DNA from: Rhyacophila brunnea
Lineage: Eukaryota > Arthropoda > Insecta > Trichoptera > Rhyacophilidae
DNA length: 64,000 nt
Direction of reading: 5' to 3'
Assembly: GCA_022495005.1 (NCBI GenBank)
Contig: JAGYXB010000051.1
Location: 620,001-684,000, forward strand
Shown: positions 1-12,404 of the stretch, piece after piece
Layout: each line of letters begins with the position of its first letter
Numbering within the stretch: the first letter of the stretch is position 1
Notes under the pieces: model-generated
Seen by the model: the letters and a program-made list of their open reading frames with translations, nothing else
What the model was told of the DNA's origin: nothing
Databases searched by the model: none
Translations under genes and position numbers: made by a program

Positions 1-198
1 GTTGCAATAAGTGCTATATTTTAACAGTGCGACTCTTGGCTGTGATAAAATTTAGAGCGAGAGCGAGAGAGAGAAAGTTTTGACTGATGAGATGGCTTAC
101 TTATTGTAATAATTATAATACCTCAATACTTAATGTATGTAATACATACTATCACTTTATCACTTTAGCGGCCTTGTGTATTAGAATAGACCCGCTGG
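1..198. mobile_element. Foldback element FB1, copy cut by the window edge
   Basis: This is the right half of the palindromic family seen whole at 19355-19667. The centre, GCTATATTTTAACAG near base 12, matches the centre of that copy. The outer arm at 150-198 carries the same terminal motif, read inward as CAGCGGGTCTATTCTA and followed by the complement of CTTTAGCGG. The left arm would lie before base 1. A GA-rich run occupies 55-77. No coding capacity is visible. Confidence 0.6.
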
Positions 199-2570
199 TG
201 CCATGTGATGGTCGAAATTAAACAATTCGATGTAAATTTACAAGTTAAACCTGAATAATTTGTAGATTTACTATGAAAGGTATATATTTCATTATTATTT
301 CATGTCTTTTCGTATTTTTAAAAATATTATTTCATGATCACATACAATTTATTAATTCCATACGAGTATTATTGTGAACATCGTCGTGTTATAATTGAGA
401 ATAAAGCCTTATTTGATGGATCATAATTATGTCCATGATTACAGATTTTTTAAATATGGAACTATAGTAACATGTATCAACATAGAATAAAACTTACGGT
501 CTTAGTCGAAAGAAAGCTTTTCGATTAAGTATTTCACATAATATAATAATCTCTCAGTTAAATAATTGTTCCTCACATATGTACTGTGTTTGTTCGCAAT
601 TGGCATAAAACTAGCAAATTAATAAAGTCATTCTATAATGTAATATTAAAATAGACATTCACAACAAGAATCCATTAAATTAATCAAATATGTATCCATA
701 TAAAAAACTAAACTTAATAGTTGAACGTAACACCAAATTTAAATATATTTGGAATAACGAACAACTACAAACCATTATAGAAAAACATTTTTGGTAAACT
801 TTTCTTTGGAGTTCGTAAATAACTCTTAATTTTAGATTATTATTTTGCTTTCTATATTTGCCTTATAAGACTTTCAACTATTCTTAAATGACGTGTTGTG
901 ATCAAAATGTATATATTTTTTAATTGATACAAATTTTTATACTCGTACACCCCTTAAAATTTAAATTATTACAAAAATGTATTAAAGTTCACCATTCGTA
1001 TTCTGTAACTAGCTGCTTAGAATAAATCTAAGACATCACACCCCACTTTGCCGTAAATCATTTTGCGTACTATTTTATTAATGTTAGTAATAAAACTTAT
1101 TACTTAAATAAATAACAAAAATTGTACTATAAAAACTAAAAAACTACTTTCAATGCAATCAAAACCATGCATAAAACAACGAAGATAAATTGGATAACTT
1201 ACACACGATAGTATTTAATAAATAAACCCTGAATAATAAATTTTAAATTTCAATATACGCCCCCCTCGCGAGCTTTTCAGTTGCCGGGGTTGCATATTTC
1301 ATAGGCATAGGTGTCGCAGGAAGTCCTCACATACCCGCACGCTTGAATAATTCACTAACATCACGGTTTTATACCAACAACTTGTAACTTTGGACTTGTT
1401 AAAAGCTCTGGAACGACGTCGCGATGAAATGAGCTTTTTTCACTTGACTTTTTACATAGAATTTTTGTAGTGCTTTTACTCGGTGTAAATACAAAAAATC
1501 TCGCTGATCTATATCACTCAAGATTGTATTAGAAACCGCAAATTGCTGGATTGAATTTTCTTGTAATCGATAATTACATGTGCAGCTTTATTCTTACTGA
1601 AATGTTTAATTTTATAAAAGCCATAATTACTAAATAAATAGTAAACTATGTACCGTAACTTTGTCAACGTTTAATTCTTAATAGATAGATAGTGTTTTAA
1701 TTAAAATAAAATAAATGTATAGTAAGTACTGAATCACTCATCAGATAAAAATCTAACATTGAAACGGATAAAACCAGTCCTAATCAATAATAAATAATAT
1801 TTATTGTGTTTAATTTAAATTATTATACTCGTTTAAAAAATAATCATTTTATGTAGGTATATTCTTTTTAAATTATCCAAAAGTGCTCAGAGAGCACATT
1901 TACGCATACTTAAAATATGATGCAACAGTAAAAATACAGTTATATTACATATGAAGCCTAATTTTGCATATACTTGTAGGTATGTATCAAAACAGTGTAT
2001 CTACGAAACAAATTCATAAAATATATAGAAAAAGTATCGCAAAAATAATACACCTAGTATAAAGAATATTCAGTTACCTCTATTATTATCTGTAACCACA
2101 AAATATCTTCATCTTTATTTATTTGAAATAAGGAAATACTTTTTAAAATGAGTAAAATTATGTAAATATTGAATAGATACCTACATACATTTAGTCATAT
2201 AATATTATGTTTAGTGCTTTAAGGAATATGGTTCCAAAATGGTGAAATTAATAAATGTTATTTTGTACTTTTTCTCTATTCTTTGTAAATTAATAATCTA
2301 TTTTATTCTAAAATGTAATAAAACATAAACACTTTAAAAAATATGGTGATACAATGACGTAATGAATAACTAAGTTAAATGTATCATAATAATTTTGCAG
2401 CGTATGTCGGAGACAAGTACATCCTTTAATATAAAATGAAATTTCTTTTATATAAACGATGAATATTGCATTGCTTATACTTTCAATCATCGATAAGTGA
2501 ATAAAAACACCGCCTCGTCTTCTTACTTACCGTTTAATATATTTTATCAGTTTTTTTCCGAAAAAGTTGA
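199..2570. other. AT-rich DNA, no gene recognised
   Basis: Stop codons are dense in all frames and the only reading frames are short and AT-biased, for example 2308-2490 on the minus strand. Bases 1258-1345 are less AT-rich than the surroundings, but I see no motif or repeat partner for them. Confidence 0.5.
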
Positions 2571-2618
2571 GCTTTCAAAAAAGTGTCTCTGCTTTCAAAA
2601 AAGTGTCTCTGCTTTCAC
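2571..2618. repeat. 20-bp tandem duplication
   Basis: The unit GCTTTCAAAAAAGTGTCTCT occurs twice without change and is followed by the first eight bases of a third unit. It is a simple local duplication. Confidence 0.85.
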
Positions 2619-3861
2619 ATTTTCTTAAAATTACGTTTTATTAATTTTTATTCTACAGGCTGCCAAAAAAAATCTAAATATTTCTTTATTTTACATTTGA
2701 CGTTTTTAATTAAAAACGTTTAAATTTAGTACAGAGCCAAATTATTATTTATCTTTATAATTGTATACTATACGTATTGTTTTCCTGTTTCTAATTATTA
2801 TTAAAAGGGAAAATGATACCTTTTAGTTGTAATTGTCATATTTTGATCAATTAGTAGTAGTCTGTGCTATCCATATTTTACTCTCCGGTATATTAGCTAA
2901 ACCAACATAATATTATTTGGTAGCCATCGTAGTCCGATGCGTTAGGCAATGGCTTTTCATACTAGATGCATGTATATTTTTGTGATTCATTATTACATTT
3001 GGTATCTTTGTGGTATATTGTAATGCTAAAAACCTGCATACATATATATAAATTCAATCTTTCAACTCAATCAATCAAATTTATAATAATTTTAGTTGAA
3101 CTTGGGCAACGATATAGTAAATGTTTATTTTAAATACTTGCTAACGTCGATTTAATGAGTAATAAACCATGATTTATTTATTTATAATTTAAGGGCTTGG
3201 GTTGAATCCAGGATATGGTTTATTTAGCAATAAGTTGTTCATAGCCAATATCTTGACAGTCGCTCAGTAAGGGATGATAAATGTTTTATTTTACAAACTA
3301 TATTAAGCAACTAAATTATCAATATCTAATTTGACTGATAGTTTTTACTTATCTTAGCATATAAAATATTGGTGATCAAACTTCCTTTATCTTCCACTGG
3401 GTCAGTGTACTTCATGTGTTTGCACCAACCGCTCTAACATCAGCTTAACCTGTGACCGTCAGGCATGATGATTATCGGTGATTGGGCACTGTCCATTCAT
3501 TCTACATGACCCGCACAACGGAGTCTTACTATCATAATGAATGTAGAAATACATTTTTTAAACAGATTGTAAAGCTCCAGTTTATGTCATATACGCAAAA
3601 AAAGCAAAAACCTATATTATCCTTTTCTTATAGCATCCAGTGGCGGATTTTCAAATTCGAAGGCCAAAAGTACTGCCTGATTTTGAGGCCACCAACAATA
3701 AGAAATAAAATTAAAATCCTTCATTTTAACTAGCAAAAAACATCAAAGTAAGTAGGTATCCCTTTCCTAGAAACACATCGTTTAACTCAAAATAATTATT
3801 ATTCAAGATGCCAGTGATGACACATAATCATATTAGTTTTTTGTGTACGTATAATGTACGT
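2619..3861. other. AT-rich DNA, no gene recognised
   Basis: No family, repeat partner or convincing reading frame is visible. The 83-codon frame at 3482-3733 is lysine-rich, low in complexity and resembles no family I know. Confidence 0.4.
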
Positions 3862-3899
3862 GTAGAGGCCCATATGATCCTATTAGGATCGGATATGGT
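3862..3899 (+). repeat. SINE-A 3' end fragment
   Basis: The fragment matches the last 40 or so bases of the SINE at 14256-14502. It includes GAGGCCCATATGATCC and the conserved hairpin GATCCTA-T-TAGGATC, then runs into A-rich sequence. The tRNA head is missing, as expected for a 5'-truncated copy. Confidence 0.7.
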
Positions 3900-4201
3900 T
3901 TTAAAAAAATTATACTCAATTTTTGATAAATATACTGCGTTTTAGGATTGAGGTATGTGATAATTACATGACTGGTTTGAACTGTGTCGAGGCCCCTTTT
4001 AAATATTTTGATGAGTCGATTGCGTTATGTGCGTCAAATAAACTCGCCATTGATAACACCTATCTCTCAAATATATCAAATGCATAGTCATCGACGTTGG
4101 TGAGAGTGCAAAACGAATGAAGATATGATGTCATGAAATATATTATTATTATCCAGTGAATATATTAAACTCTATCAAAATAATTCAACTTTCATACATA
4201 T

Positions 4202-4519
4202 ATGCCGATATATTTTAAATCTAAAAAAGTCGAGCATTTTTCATGCGACTATCTATACATAAAATATGAAATATCTAGATATTCTGAAAATATAGATGAG
4301 CTCATTTCCCTTGGCGAGCCGACGCCTCTCGCAAATGGAAAGTGTCTGCGTAAAAATGAAAAATATTTTCATAAAATATTACGGCTTAGAAGCGACGCTC
4401 TAATGAAAGCTTCAGATCGGAACGACATACCTATAGACAGTTATGATTATTTCTCTTCCCCCGTCGTAAATGGGATTATGGTAAAATACATATTGACAGT
4501 ACGTACACCATTGCCATAG
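4202..4519 (+). CDS. Unrecognised 105-codon reading frame
   Basis: This is one of the longer frames outside transposons and its residue mix is fairly balanced. Its middle, around residues 35-90, is less AT-driven than neighbouring frames. I recognise no domain, signal peptide, membrane segment or repeat. No clear splice site, promoter or poly(A) signal frames it. It could be an internal exon, a decayed transposon piece or chance. No function is proposed. Confidence 0.15.
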   Translation: MPIYFKSKKVEHFSCDYLYIKYEISRYSENIDELISLGEPTPLANGKCLRKNEKYFHKILRLRSDALMKASDRNDIPIDSYDYFSSPVVNGIMVKYILTVRTPLP

Positions 4520-4756
4520 GTATTTTAAATAATTTGTTTAGTTATTTTACGTTACATAAAGATAATAGATAATCTAAGCCAGATTATAAAGCTACATACA
4601 CTGGATTTTCTGGTATTTTTCAAGCAAACTGAGAATAGTAAAAAATTGATCATTTACTTAAATGCTGAGAAAATTAAGGATATAATGATAATTGGTAGTT
4701 ATAAAGTCTCTAAAACCGACATAAAACGAATATACGCCTAAAATATTAATTAACCA

Positions 4757-5123
4757 TTTTTTTTATTCAACAAATAATTCGCAAGATTTAAGAATGTAAC
4801 ATTCTAATTATTGAACATACATTATTTTAAAAACACTTCTAAGAAAATATATTCTAACCAATAGAAAAAATCTTTTTGAAAAAAGTAAGACACAAGAAGA
4901 AGACAAAAGCCGATCGCCAATGTAGCTCAATTTAGAAAGCGCTTCAGTGAGTATTAAAAACCATTAGTTAAAATTTGTCGTACTTAAGTATGACTTCTTA
5001 AGCTTTGTGTTCAATGTGCTTGGGCGTGATACCCGAGAGATGCAGGTTCGATTCCTGCGGAGTGTCTTACTTTTTTCAAAAAGATTTTTTTCTATTAGTT
5101 ATAATATTATGTTTTCTCAGAAG
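4757..5123. mobile_element. tRNA-bearing foldback element FB2, copy 1 (right end missing)
   Basis: The left terminus, T-rich and followed by ATTCAACAAATAATTCGC, matches the ends of the copies at 21245, 33250 and 53886. An inner motif, AATAGAAAAAATC followed by AAAAAAGTAAG, recurs inverted at about 5065-5100. The right arm carries a tRNA-like gene. It has a perfect T-arm, GCAGG-TTCGATT-CCTGC at 5042-5058, with the B box at 5045-5055. Before that is a possible anticodon arm, GGG-CGTGATA-CCC. The left arm keeps only the outer part, and the last 130 or so bases of the right arm are missing. Confidence 0.65.
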
Positions 5124-7148
5124 GGCTTAAAATATTGTTAATTATTATTGATTACTTTCACTGTATTGTAACGTCAGGCTAATATTGTTTCTTAATATTC
5201 AAAACATATATAATTTGAAAAAAACTTCAAATACATATTCGAAAAAACTCATAAACGAAATAAAGGAATAAAGTTGAACCAAATGAAATTCGAACTCATA
5301 TTTTTAACTATCCACGTATGTTGCTTTTATATTGTACGCTATCAATCCGTCTTAGATGCATATGAATTTATTCTTTTTAGTTTAATTAAAGTTATGATAT
5401 TACTAATATGATTATAGATGGGTCCAAAGTTGTTGATATAGGTACATCAATGAGAGGTTGAATCCCTTTCAGTCCAAATTTTTTTCTTTGATGTTTTTTT
5501 TTTTAAATTGGTACGTTTTTATGTTTTTCAAAAAGAATAATAAAAATCTGACAATGTTATATGTAGTATTGAACACAAAATAATAAGCCAGTTTCTTATT
5601 ATTTTTTTATAATCCACATTATTATACGCTTTCGGTTAATTTACTAAATAAAATCCCTTACACTTTTCAGGATCTATACCTAACCTATCATTATTATTAT
5701 AATCATCCTAATAACTGAAGATAGTAAGCTTTCTCCATCCTACCCCGTTTTTGATAACTTTGAAGTGCATCCTATAGGTTGCCCACCTCATCGACAGCCA
5801 CCCAGTGTATCTTTCACCTGGCACACTTTCCAAAACAATATAAACCTCACAAAGCTTTCTGAACCAAAGCTAATAGTGTGTCTAATGAATCTTTTAATAT
5901 AACGCGAGCAAGCAATCGTTCACTGATGTTTAATCCACAACACCAAATTACAATGACGTCCAACATTTCTCTTGCTTTGGTTTGTATAATCCAAGAGTTT
6001 TACGGCATATATTTAAATTGAAAAAATGCGGCATTTTGCATTCATTAATTCAAGTTTTATAGTTAACTACATCGCGCGTGTAATATAATTTTTTTTTAGG
6101 TTACAGCTAATTTTATGCATATAATATGTATCAATTATTGCTCTTCATTTCCATTTAAGCTTCTCACAGACTTCAATAACAATATAGTTTAAATTTGATT
6201 ATCTACATATACAAAAACAGAATATTTATTTCAATTAACAATACATTACTCTATTGTTTTTTTGTTCATATTATGCAGTAAATACTTTAGTTATAACTAT
6301 TGCACTTTTTAAAATGTATAATTTTATTTCACATTCGATTATATTTATATTATAACATGAGTGGTATTGCTTCCATCGAAACATATTAGCCTTTGCAATT
6401 TTAAATGCACCCTTGCGCAAATATCGAATGTACATTTATGCGGATTATATTCCACATATGGCATAAACTCGAAATAATCCTATGATGTAATTTTACTCCC
6501 CTTCGATTTTCTATGGCCATTATTTCAAAGATTCTTAGATTGAAATCGTGAAACAAAGTGCTGTTTTATATCGCATTAAAGTACACATTATAAAAACGTA
6601 AAATTATCTCATAAAAGTTTAAAAAAGCTTTTAAAACATTTGATACATCATTTTTCCGTAATAAATGGCTATTGTACAAACTTACCATTTAGATAAATTA
6701 ATACTTTCTTACAATTACTAATACTAAAATACTAAATAAAAATTAACCATTTGTATATGTGTTGTATTTTACAATTTTTTCAATCGCTTTTTATGAACTA
6801 TTAATAATATATAAAAATAAATACAAATTCCAGTTGGTTTACATTTATCATAACAGCCAAAAAACCTCCATTTTCGAACCATCTTTCCCTGTATGATAAC
6901 TTTCTTTGTTTTTAATGACAATATTAAAGTAATATTATAGTCAACTAATCGAATCAGTTAGCATCAATCCCGTTTTGAAAATGTTTTTTATAAAATTACA
7001 TAATTATTCACAGAGATTATTACGTACAGACCTTTTCTTATTTTTCTCTATAATTATTATGTAGTACTTATTAATCTGTTACTAAATACAATTTATGTTT
7101 TTAATCAGAATCGTTAGTCAATTGGCGCATTATCATAGTAGAAACAGA
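5124..7148. other. AT-rich DNA, no gene recognised
   Basis: Only AT-rich sequence with short frames is visible. Bases 5690-6000 are somewhat less AT-rich and keep no usable frame. Confidence 0.4.
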
Positions 7149-7154
7149 CATTGG

Positions 7155-7394
7155 TGTCGCTACATTTCAAAATCAACCATGTCCACCTTGAGGTATTTTT
7201 GACTTTTTGTGAATTGCTCAAGAACTACTGCTTTTTAACATTTCTGCATGATTGAAATGTGGAATTTATTAATTTTAAATATTCTATACTCGAAATAATA
7301 TAAACTTTCACCCTTGTGACTGTGTAGTTGAGAAAATAAAAAGCTGTTTTTCTCCTATTTATCTATTATGGACTGATTTTGAAATCTAGCGACA
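7155..7394. mobile_element. 240-bp MITE with 6-bp target duplication
   Basis: The ends are inverted copies of each other. The left end reads TGTCGCTACATTTCAAAATC, and the right end on the other strand reads TGTCGCTAGATTTCAAAATC, one difference in 20. CATTGG stands directly outside both ends, at 7149-7154 and 7395-7400, as a 6-bp target-site duplication. The interior has no coding capacity. The transposase family is not clear, since hAT elements usually give 8 bp and mariner gives TA. Confidence 0.8.
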
Positions 7395-7483
7395 CATTGG
7401 TGAAAAATATCAAATTACAATAATAATTTGGTGAGTTAGCATATTTTGTTAACGAATTTAAAAAAAACTTCCTATCTACTTCA

Positions 7484-7558
7484 CTTGGCTCCGTAGCTCA
7501 ACGGTGAAAGTACTTGTCAAACAAAAAAATATTTATTTGAATCTAATTCGCTCCAAGG
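7484..7558 (+). repeat. tRNA-like sequence, degenerate
   Basis: An A-box match, TAGCTCAACGG, stands at 7494-7504. The outermost bases CTTGG and CCAAG can pair as part of an acceptor stem. The middle is AT-rich and the B-box region, near TTTGAATCTAATTC, is poor. It is best read as a decayed tRNA gene or the head of a tRNA-derived repeat, not a working tRNA. Confidence 0.4.
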
Positions 7559-10054
7559 TAATTTTTTCTTGTGATATTATTAATTCTTAGTAGGAATATT
7601 TCTTAGGTTTTTCAAGCTTCTTATTAGTTAAATACTTCACTATAAGACTTATAAATAAATCTACATTTGTTTTAATTCCTATAAAATTCTATATGTTTGG
7701 AACCACACATCATATGACTATTTGCAAGAATGCAAAATTACATACTAACTTTTATCTCTCATACGATTATCCATAGCCAGAATACTTGAATCGATTTTCG
7801 TATTTTTAATGCATATTTTTGCTATGTCGATAAGAGGGGGCGGTTCGTTGAATCATTTATTCTATCACATTGTATTGAAAACAGTAGACAAGAGAAAATT
7901 TTGACTTCGATGTCTATCCAGTAGCGTCCACAAAAGTGCGTAAGTTAATCCATGGACATTTAAAACGTCTAAAACACTTTTTTTAAGTACTTATATATTA
8001 TGTTCTAAAAACGTTGAAAATTAACTAATAATAGTTGAGTTATGACATGGTCATTAAGAATCCATTACATTACATAATTCTGATAAGGAAGAATACTTAT
8101 AAGTATAAATATAAGTATATAATATGTTAAACTAGTATCCGTATATGAGAGATGATTAAATTAGAGGTGCAATAATGTATAGCCTAACATTTTGTATCAC
8201 ATTTTATGCATTTGCTATACCTACTATGGATTAGTTATGAAGTTTTTTACATTTTACCAAGTTCCATTATTTATATTGTGGGTATCTATAAAAATGTGCT
8301 ACGGTTTTTTCAAACAATTTTCCAACACTAGATTGCATACTTACTTATTTACTTAGTATTAATGTTTTCACTTTCTTTTATTGTATACAATTCTTATAGT
8401 ACCGATAATTAACTGTATTCAGTGTGCATTTGTCATTGCTGAGTGCGCATAGTGCTTGAAGATTCCGAAAGGCGAACAAAAACTGACTTTTCATTTTAAT
8501 TCCATCAAAAAATGCCCTCAGTAGATAGTATTAATTGATCAGCTTATAATTGACCACTTATAATTTGGTTACTAATCCAACTGTCATGGTAAACGTGTCC
8601 AATATACCACAGGACCACACATTCATAGAAGACCTTAATTTTAAGGTTTTGCCGAGAATAGCATCGTTAAATTTACTGATCGCAGTTTAACCAAAACGAA
8701 TATGGTGGTACTTTTCTTTGGTTAATTCTCCCAAAAAAATTCCATAATATTTTTAAATTATTCCTAAGCAACATTAAAGTAAAAAAAATCAGATCATTTT
8801 AAAACTAAAAACTAATTTTACTATTCATGTAGGGATGAATTTCAAACCAACAGCCGTACATTGCATTGTCTTAAAATAGTGAATATCTTCATTTATCTGT
8901 TACACGAGTATCAATAATCTATTGTTTACACTCAATATTATTAGACAAATCTCAGTATAAAGAGTATTTTCAACGATAAAGACTTACAATGCACTGCGTA
9001 TAGCATTTCCCATACTCTTTTATCACACACCACATAACATAATTTCAATACTCACCTCAGTAAGTTCATAGCTAGCCGTCGCAACTTAAAACCGTTCTTT
9101 CTCTACCTAGATACTCTTTGTATATCCTGAAATTTAAAAAGCATAATACACTTATATTTACATATAATATAAAAGATATAATGAAATAATTTATTACGAA
9201 CTATAAAAATATATTATACCAAAATGTTATTTAATTTTCCCCTTTTGATAGAATATACGTGCGCCACTGTTATTCCCCTGTAGTTCTCCTGATCCAGTAA
9301 TGATTCCCGAAGGACAGTGTGATTGAACAAGTCGTGACTCAACTTTTAACGCTACCTACGAGCTTTTATATTTACATTTTCGATTACACAAAGCTTTATT
9401 TATTACGGAAGAAATAGCACATGAAACAAGGGTAAAATAGCAAAAATATTGAGAATCTATGTTATAATATATTAGGTATATTATAATACACAAATATAAT
9501 ATGATATATATTAATTGATACTGAATTTACGAATATTAAAATCGTTTTTTTAAAAATACACAATTTTGAAATACATCAGAAACATGCATATTACAAAAAT
9601 CCGAGTATAAAAACATTGGACCGAGTGGGACTTTTTACATCTTATAGTGTACCTATTTACTATTTTGCTGGCAAATTAGTTCTAATAAATGAGTTATCCG
9701 ACGTATTTCCCTTAAATATTGTGTGGGTATGTTCAACTCGTGGCATTTGTGATACAGTGCGCAAAGCACCGGCTTTCCACCTATGGTTTTGATTATCGGT
9801 GAAGTCAACAATATTTTTTTTGAATGCCAGGGTATTTATGTGATTTTGTCACTTCTACTACTATACTACTGTTTCACTTCCTCGTAGCATATTTTAGTGT
9901 AAAATAGTGAGATTAAAGAGAAAGTTTCTCATAAAAAATATATAATGATTAGTTGTTCGTAGGTGCACAGTTCTTTTTGGTCGTTTTGCCTAAAATTAAG
10001 AAATCTTCTGACGAAAAAACTTGTTGTTAATTTCCTGCTTCTCTTATGGCGGAG
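7559..10054. other. AT-rich DNA with one diverged repeat segment
   Basis: No gene is recognised. Bases 8415-8545 align loosely with the exon-like segment at 48592-48773. The shared parts are GTGCATTT near the start, GAAAGGC, and a later stretch around CCCTCAGTAGATAGTATTAA. Bases 9060-9150 resemble 12600-12700, sharing CTAGCCGTTGCAACT-like and ATATCCTGA motifs, so they may be copies of one old repeat. Confidence 0.35.
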
Positions 10055-10512
10055 TGAAGGATACCCAGCAAGCTCCTACACATCGTCGCTTTAGCGCGTC
10101 GACGTTCTTTCTCTGTATTGCCTTCCCTGGAGCCTATCCAAAACCACTAGTCTCTCCAGGTTTTTCGGCCCATGCCGAATAATATGTCTAAAAAACTACA
10201 GAATGAGACATAATATTGTCAATGCCGTTTATTTATCTGGAGTCTCTGTATGTTTAAATAGTTAACCCTGTGTTCTGCCCAAGAAAAACGAACCATTTGG
10301 CGCTAACTCTACAATTCGAAAGCATCAATTGCTTTCCGTTATTTCACTCTCAAGGATCACTGGACACCGTACAAAAACATGGAGAACACTAATGTTTGCA
10401 CAAGCATCGTTTTGGTAAGACGTGCCATCACATTTTTTGCAATCTGTCTGCGTTTTATTATGTCTGCTTCAAATCCGCCTTATCCATTAATAGTAGATCC
10501 CAGCGAGGCTAT
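10055..10512 (-). pseudogene. RTE-type non-LTR retrotransposon relic, reverse transcriptase C-terminal part
   Basis: The minus-strand translation, across several frames, follows the usual order of the C-terminal region of this class. There is an ASLGSTING-like start with KRRQIAKNVMARLTKT, then LVQTLVFSMFLYGVQ (family: LVQ-LVFS--LYG-E-W). Next come IDAFEL, FSWAEHRVN and FGMGRKTWRD, the last at the place of the FFGH-R-NLE motif. Stops and frameshifts interrupt it throughout. It is a 5'-truncated, long-dead copy. The family call rests on remembered motif order and has not been aligned. Confidence 0.65.
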
Positions 10513-10624
10513 TTTAACATATCATTTAACACCTAAAAATAGCTACAATTGATAAATATATCACATTTATCACTTAATGTACTCAAGCAGTTAATTATAA
10601 CAAAAAGTTAATCTTCTGAACTGT

Positions 10625-10690
10625 CAAAAAGTGCTATCTTTTAACAGCCCTTCTATTCGTTATGTTAAAGTTAAGCTGCAAGATACGACT
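10625..10690. repeat. Possible FB1 foldback centre, diverged
   Basis: AAGTGCTATCTTTTAACAGC followed by a CTTCTATTCG spacer and GTTATGTTAAAG resembles the centre of the palindrome at 19480-19530 and of the copy at 1-55. The outer arms cannot be followed here. Confidence 0.35.
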
Positions 10691-11514
10691 GTTTTGAAAA
10701 AAAATTACGTTACGACCACCGCCTTAATTTATAGTTTCCTGCGAGCTGTCAAATATCAAGTGGCTAGTATTAACATAATATTTTTGCTGCAATCGCAATG
10801 TCATGACTGATAACATTTTAGATTATGTTGATATTTTAGACGTTTCAATACAAAATTTTGGGGTTCGGGTGGATACGCTGGCACGAACATACCCGAATAT
10901 GACCGTCATGTCTACCAACCTAAATTTTCGCTGTATTACAAATTTACCAATTATTGTAGATAACCGCCAATAGCCGTCGATAACCGCATTGTGTATTGAA
11001 TGTTTTTCGTGTTAATTTTCACCAATGAAAATAAAAGAAACGTGCTAAAGTGCTGACCGTTAAGAGCGTACTTCAGTGAAACGGCAAATAATTTTCAACA
11101 GTAGGTGCGACGAAATTTATCACTAGTTGCCAATCGGAGACCATCCACTCTTTATAATTTTTAAGCTAGGTATACATACTTACTACGGGTAGAAGGTTGC
11201 CTGATCGATTAATGAAATTTGTTAACACGTCATCTATAATCATGTTAGTAATATTATTATAACGGGTTAATTTTAACTCAAACGTGCACAGATATGATTT
11301 AATCCAGTGCATTGGAACTGTGCATAGCTTATATGACCGCTAATTATCAACTCTACCTGCATCAATAATATTGCATCGTTTCCTCTTGCTCGGTGCCCCT
11401 CTGACTATGTACTATTTTTTTCTAAAGCTATCAGCCTCGCACTAATGTGGTCTATTTACATATTAATGTAATTAAAATCTGGCTTTATAATATTATTCTT
11501 GCGGAAAAATAGAA
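10691..11514. other. No gene recognised
   Basis: The sequence is AT-rich with slightly higher GC at 10860-11000. No frame, repeat partner or motif was found. Confidence 0.35.
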
Positions 11515-11665
11515 TACGAAAGTAAGGCGCTGGCCTTTCATCACGGAGTTCTGGGTTCGATTCCAAGTGAGGTCAAAATAGATTTACATAATGTAATATG
11601 TAAATTCCTCAAGCCTGGGAGTTTTACCACTATTATTGGGCTTCACGTCCTATTGTGGCGTTTAA
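11515..11665 (+). repeat. SINE-C, tRNA-derived, copy 1
   Basis: The head GGCGCTGGCCTTTCAT is followed by a perfect B box, GGTTCGATTCC, at 11554-11564. The body continues with GTGAGGTCAAAATAG and a CTCAAGCCTGGGAG-like motif. Copies with the same layout lie at 26240-26352 on the other strand and at 37370-37425, so this is a dispersed tRNA-derived element and not a single tRNA gene. The sequence after 11625 has no partner that I can see. Confidence 0.65.
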
Positions 11666-12215
11666 TAAAGAAACAAATAATAAAAATTAAAAAAATATTT
11701 TTACTGAAGCTTTGTTACCTGCAAGTGTCTAGCATTCTTGCAACATTAATTTCAAATTAAATAAAACATCACTTCACTTAGATTTATTCTCACCCTAACA
11801 AGGCATTCTGGTCACATCCTTGCAACGTTATTGCAATTCACAATGTTCTTGCAGTACTTTTCTTTCCTGCCTTTTTCTTGAATAAACTTCACGCCTCCCT
11901 CTCACTTCCTTGGGCTGGTTCCCCCACCCGTCAACTGTCCGGCCAAGGAGAGCAGGATGATTTATGGAAAATATTACAACGGATGTGTTAGCTGCAAGAT
12001 TAACGAATTCTATTTTTTCCATTTCGTTTTGGTAAAGGGACGTTTCAGAAACTATAAAAATGTGTTTCCATTTTATAAATATTTATGAATAAATACTACG
12101 TTATAATATTATTCTATAAGTATATATTATATGCTTATACTTATAATGCAATATTATGCTTAATTGGTTGTAAAATATAATCATTGATTTATATTGAAAA
12201 AAATAGTAATTTTAA
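11666..12215. other. No gene recognised
   Basis: A GC-richer block at 11860-11960 holds a 64-codon minus-strand frame (11828-12022) that I cannot place in any family. The rest is AT-rich. Confidence 0.3.
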
Positions 12216-12404
12216 TATAATATCATGGTTCCCGGGTTTGCATCTTTGGTAGGACATAGTCGCATGATGTTTTTAAATGTGTGGATGAACCTAATAGCTT
12301 GGGGAAGTGGTTAAAATTTATTTCTCGTAAAAACAATAATCTGTTAATACAACCTCTACTCTGTTAAGACCTTCAATATAATCTTCTTAGGATTGAACAT
12401 GGTA
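12216..12404 (+). repeat. SINE-A, degraded copy
   Basis: The B-box region (CCCGGGTTTGCATC), GTGGATGAACCTAATAGCTT, a CTGTTAATACAACCTCTACT motif and TCTTAGGATTGAACATGGT follow the same order as the copy at 14256-14502. The A-box end is lost and point changes are many, so it is old. Confidence 0.6.
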
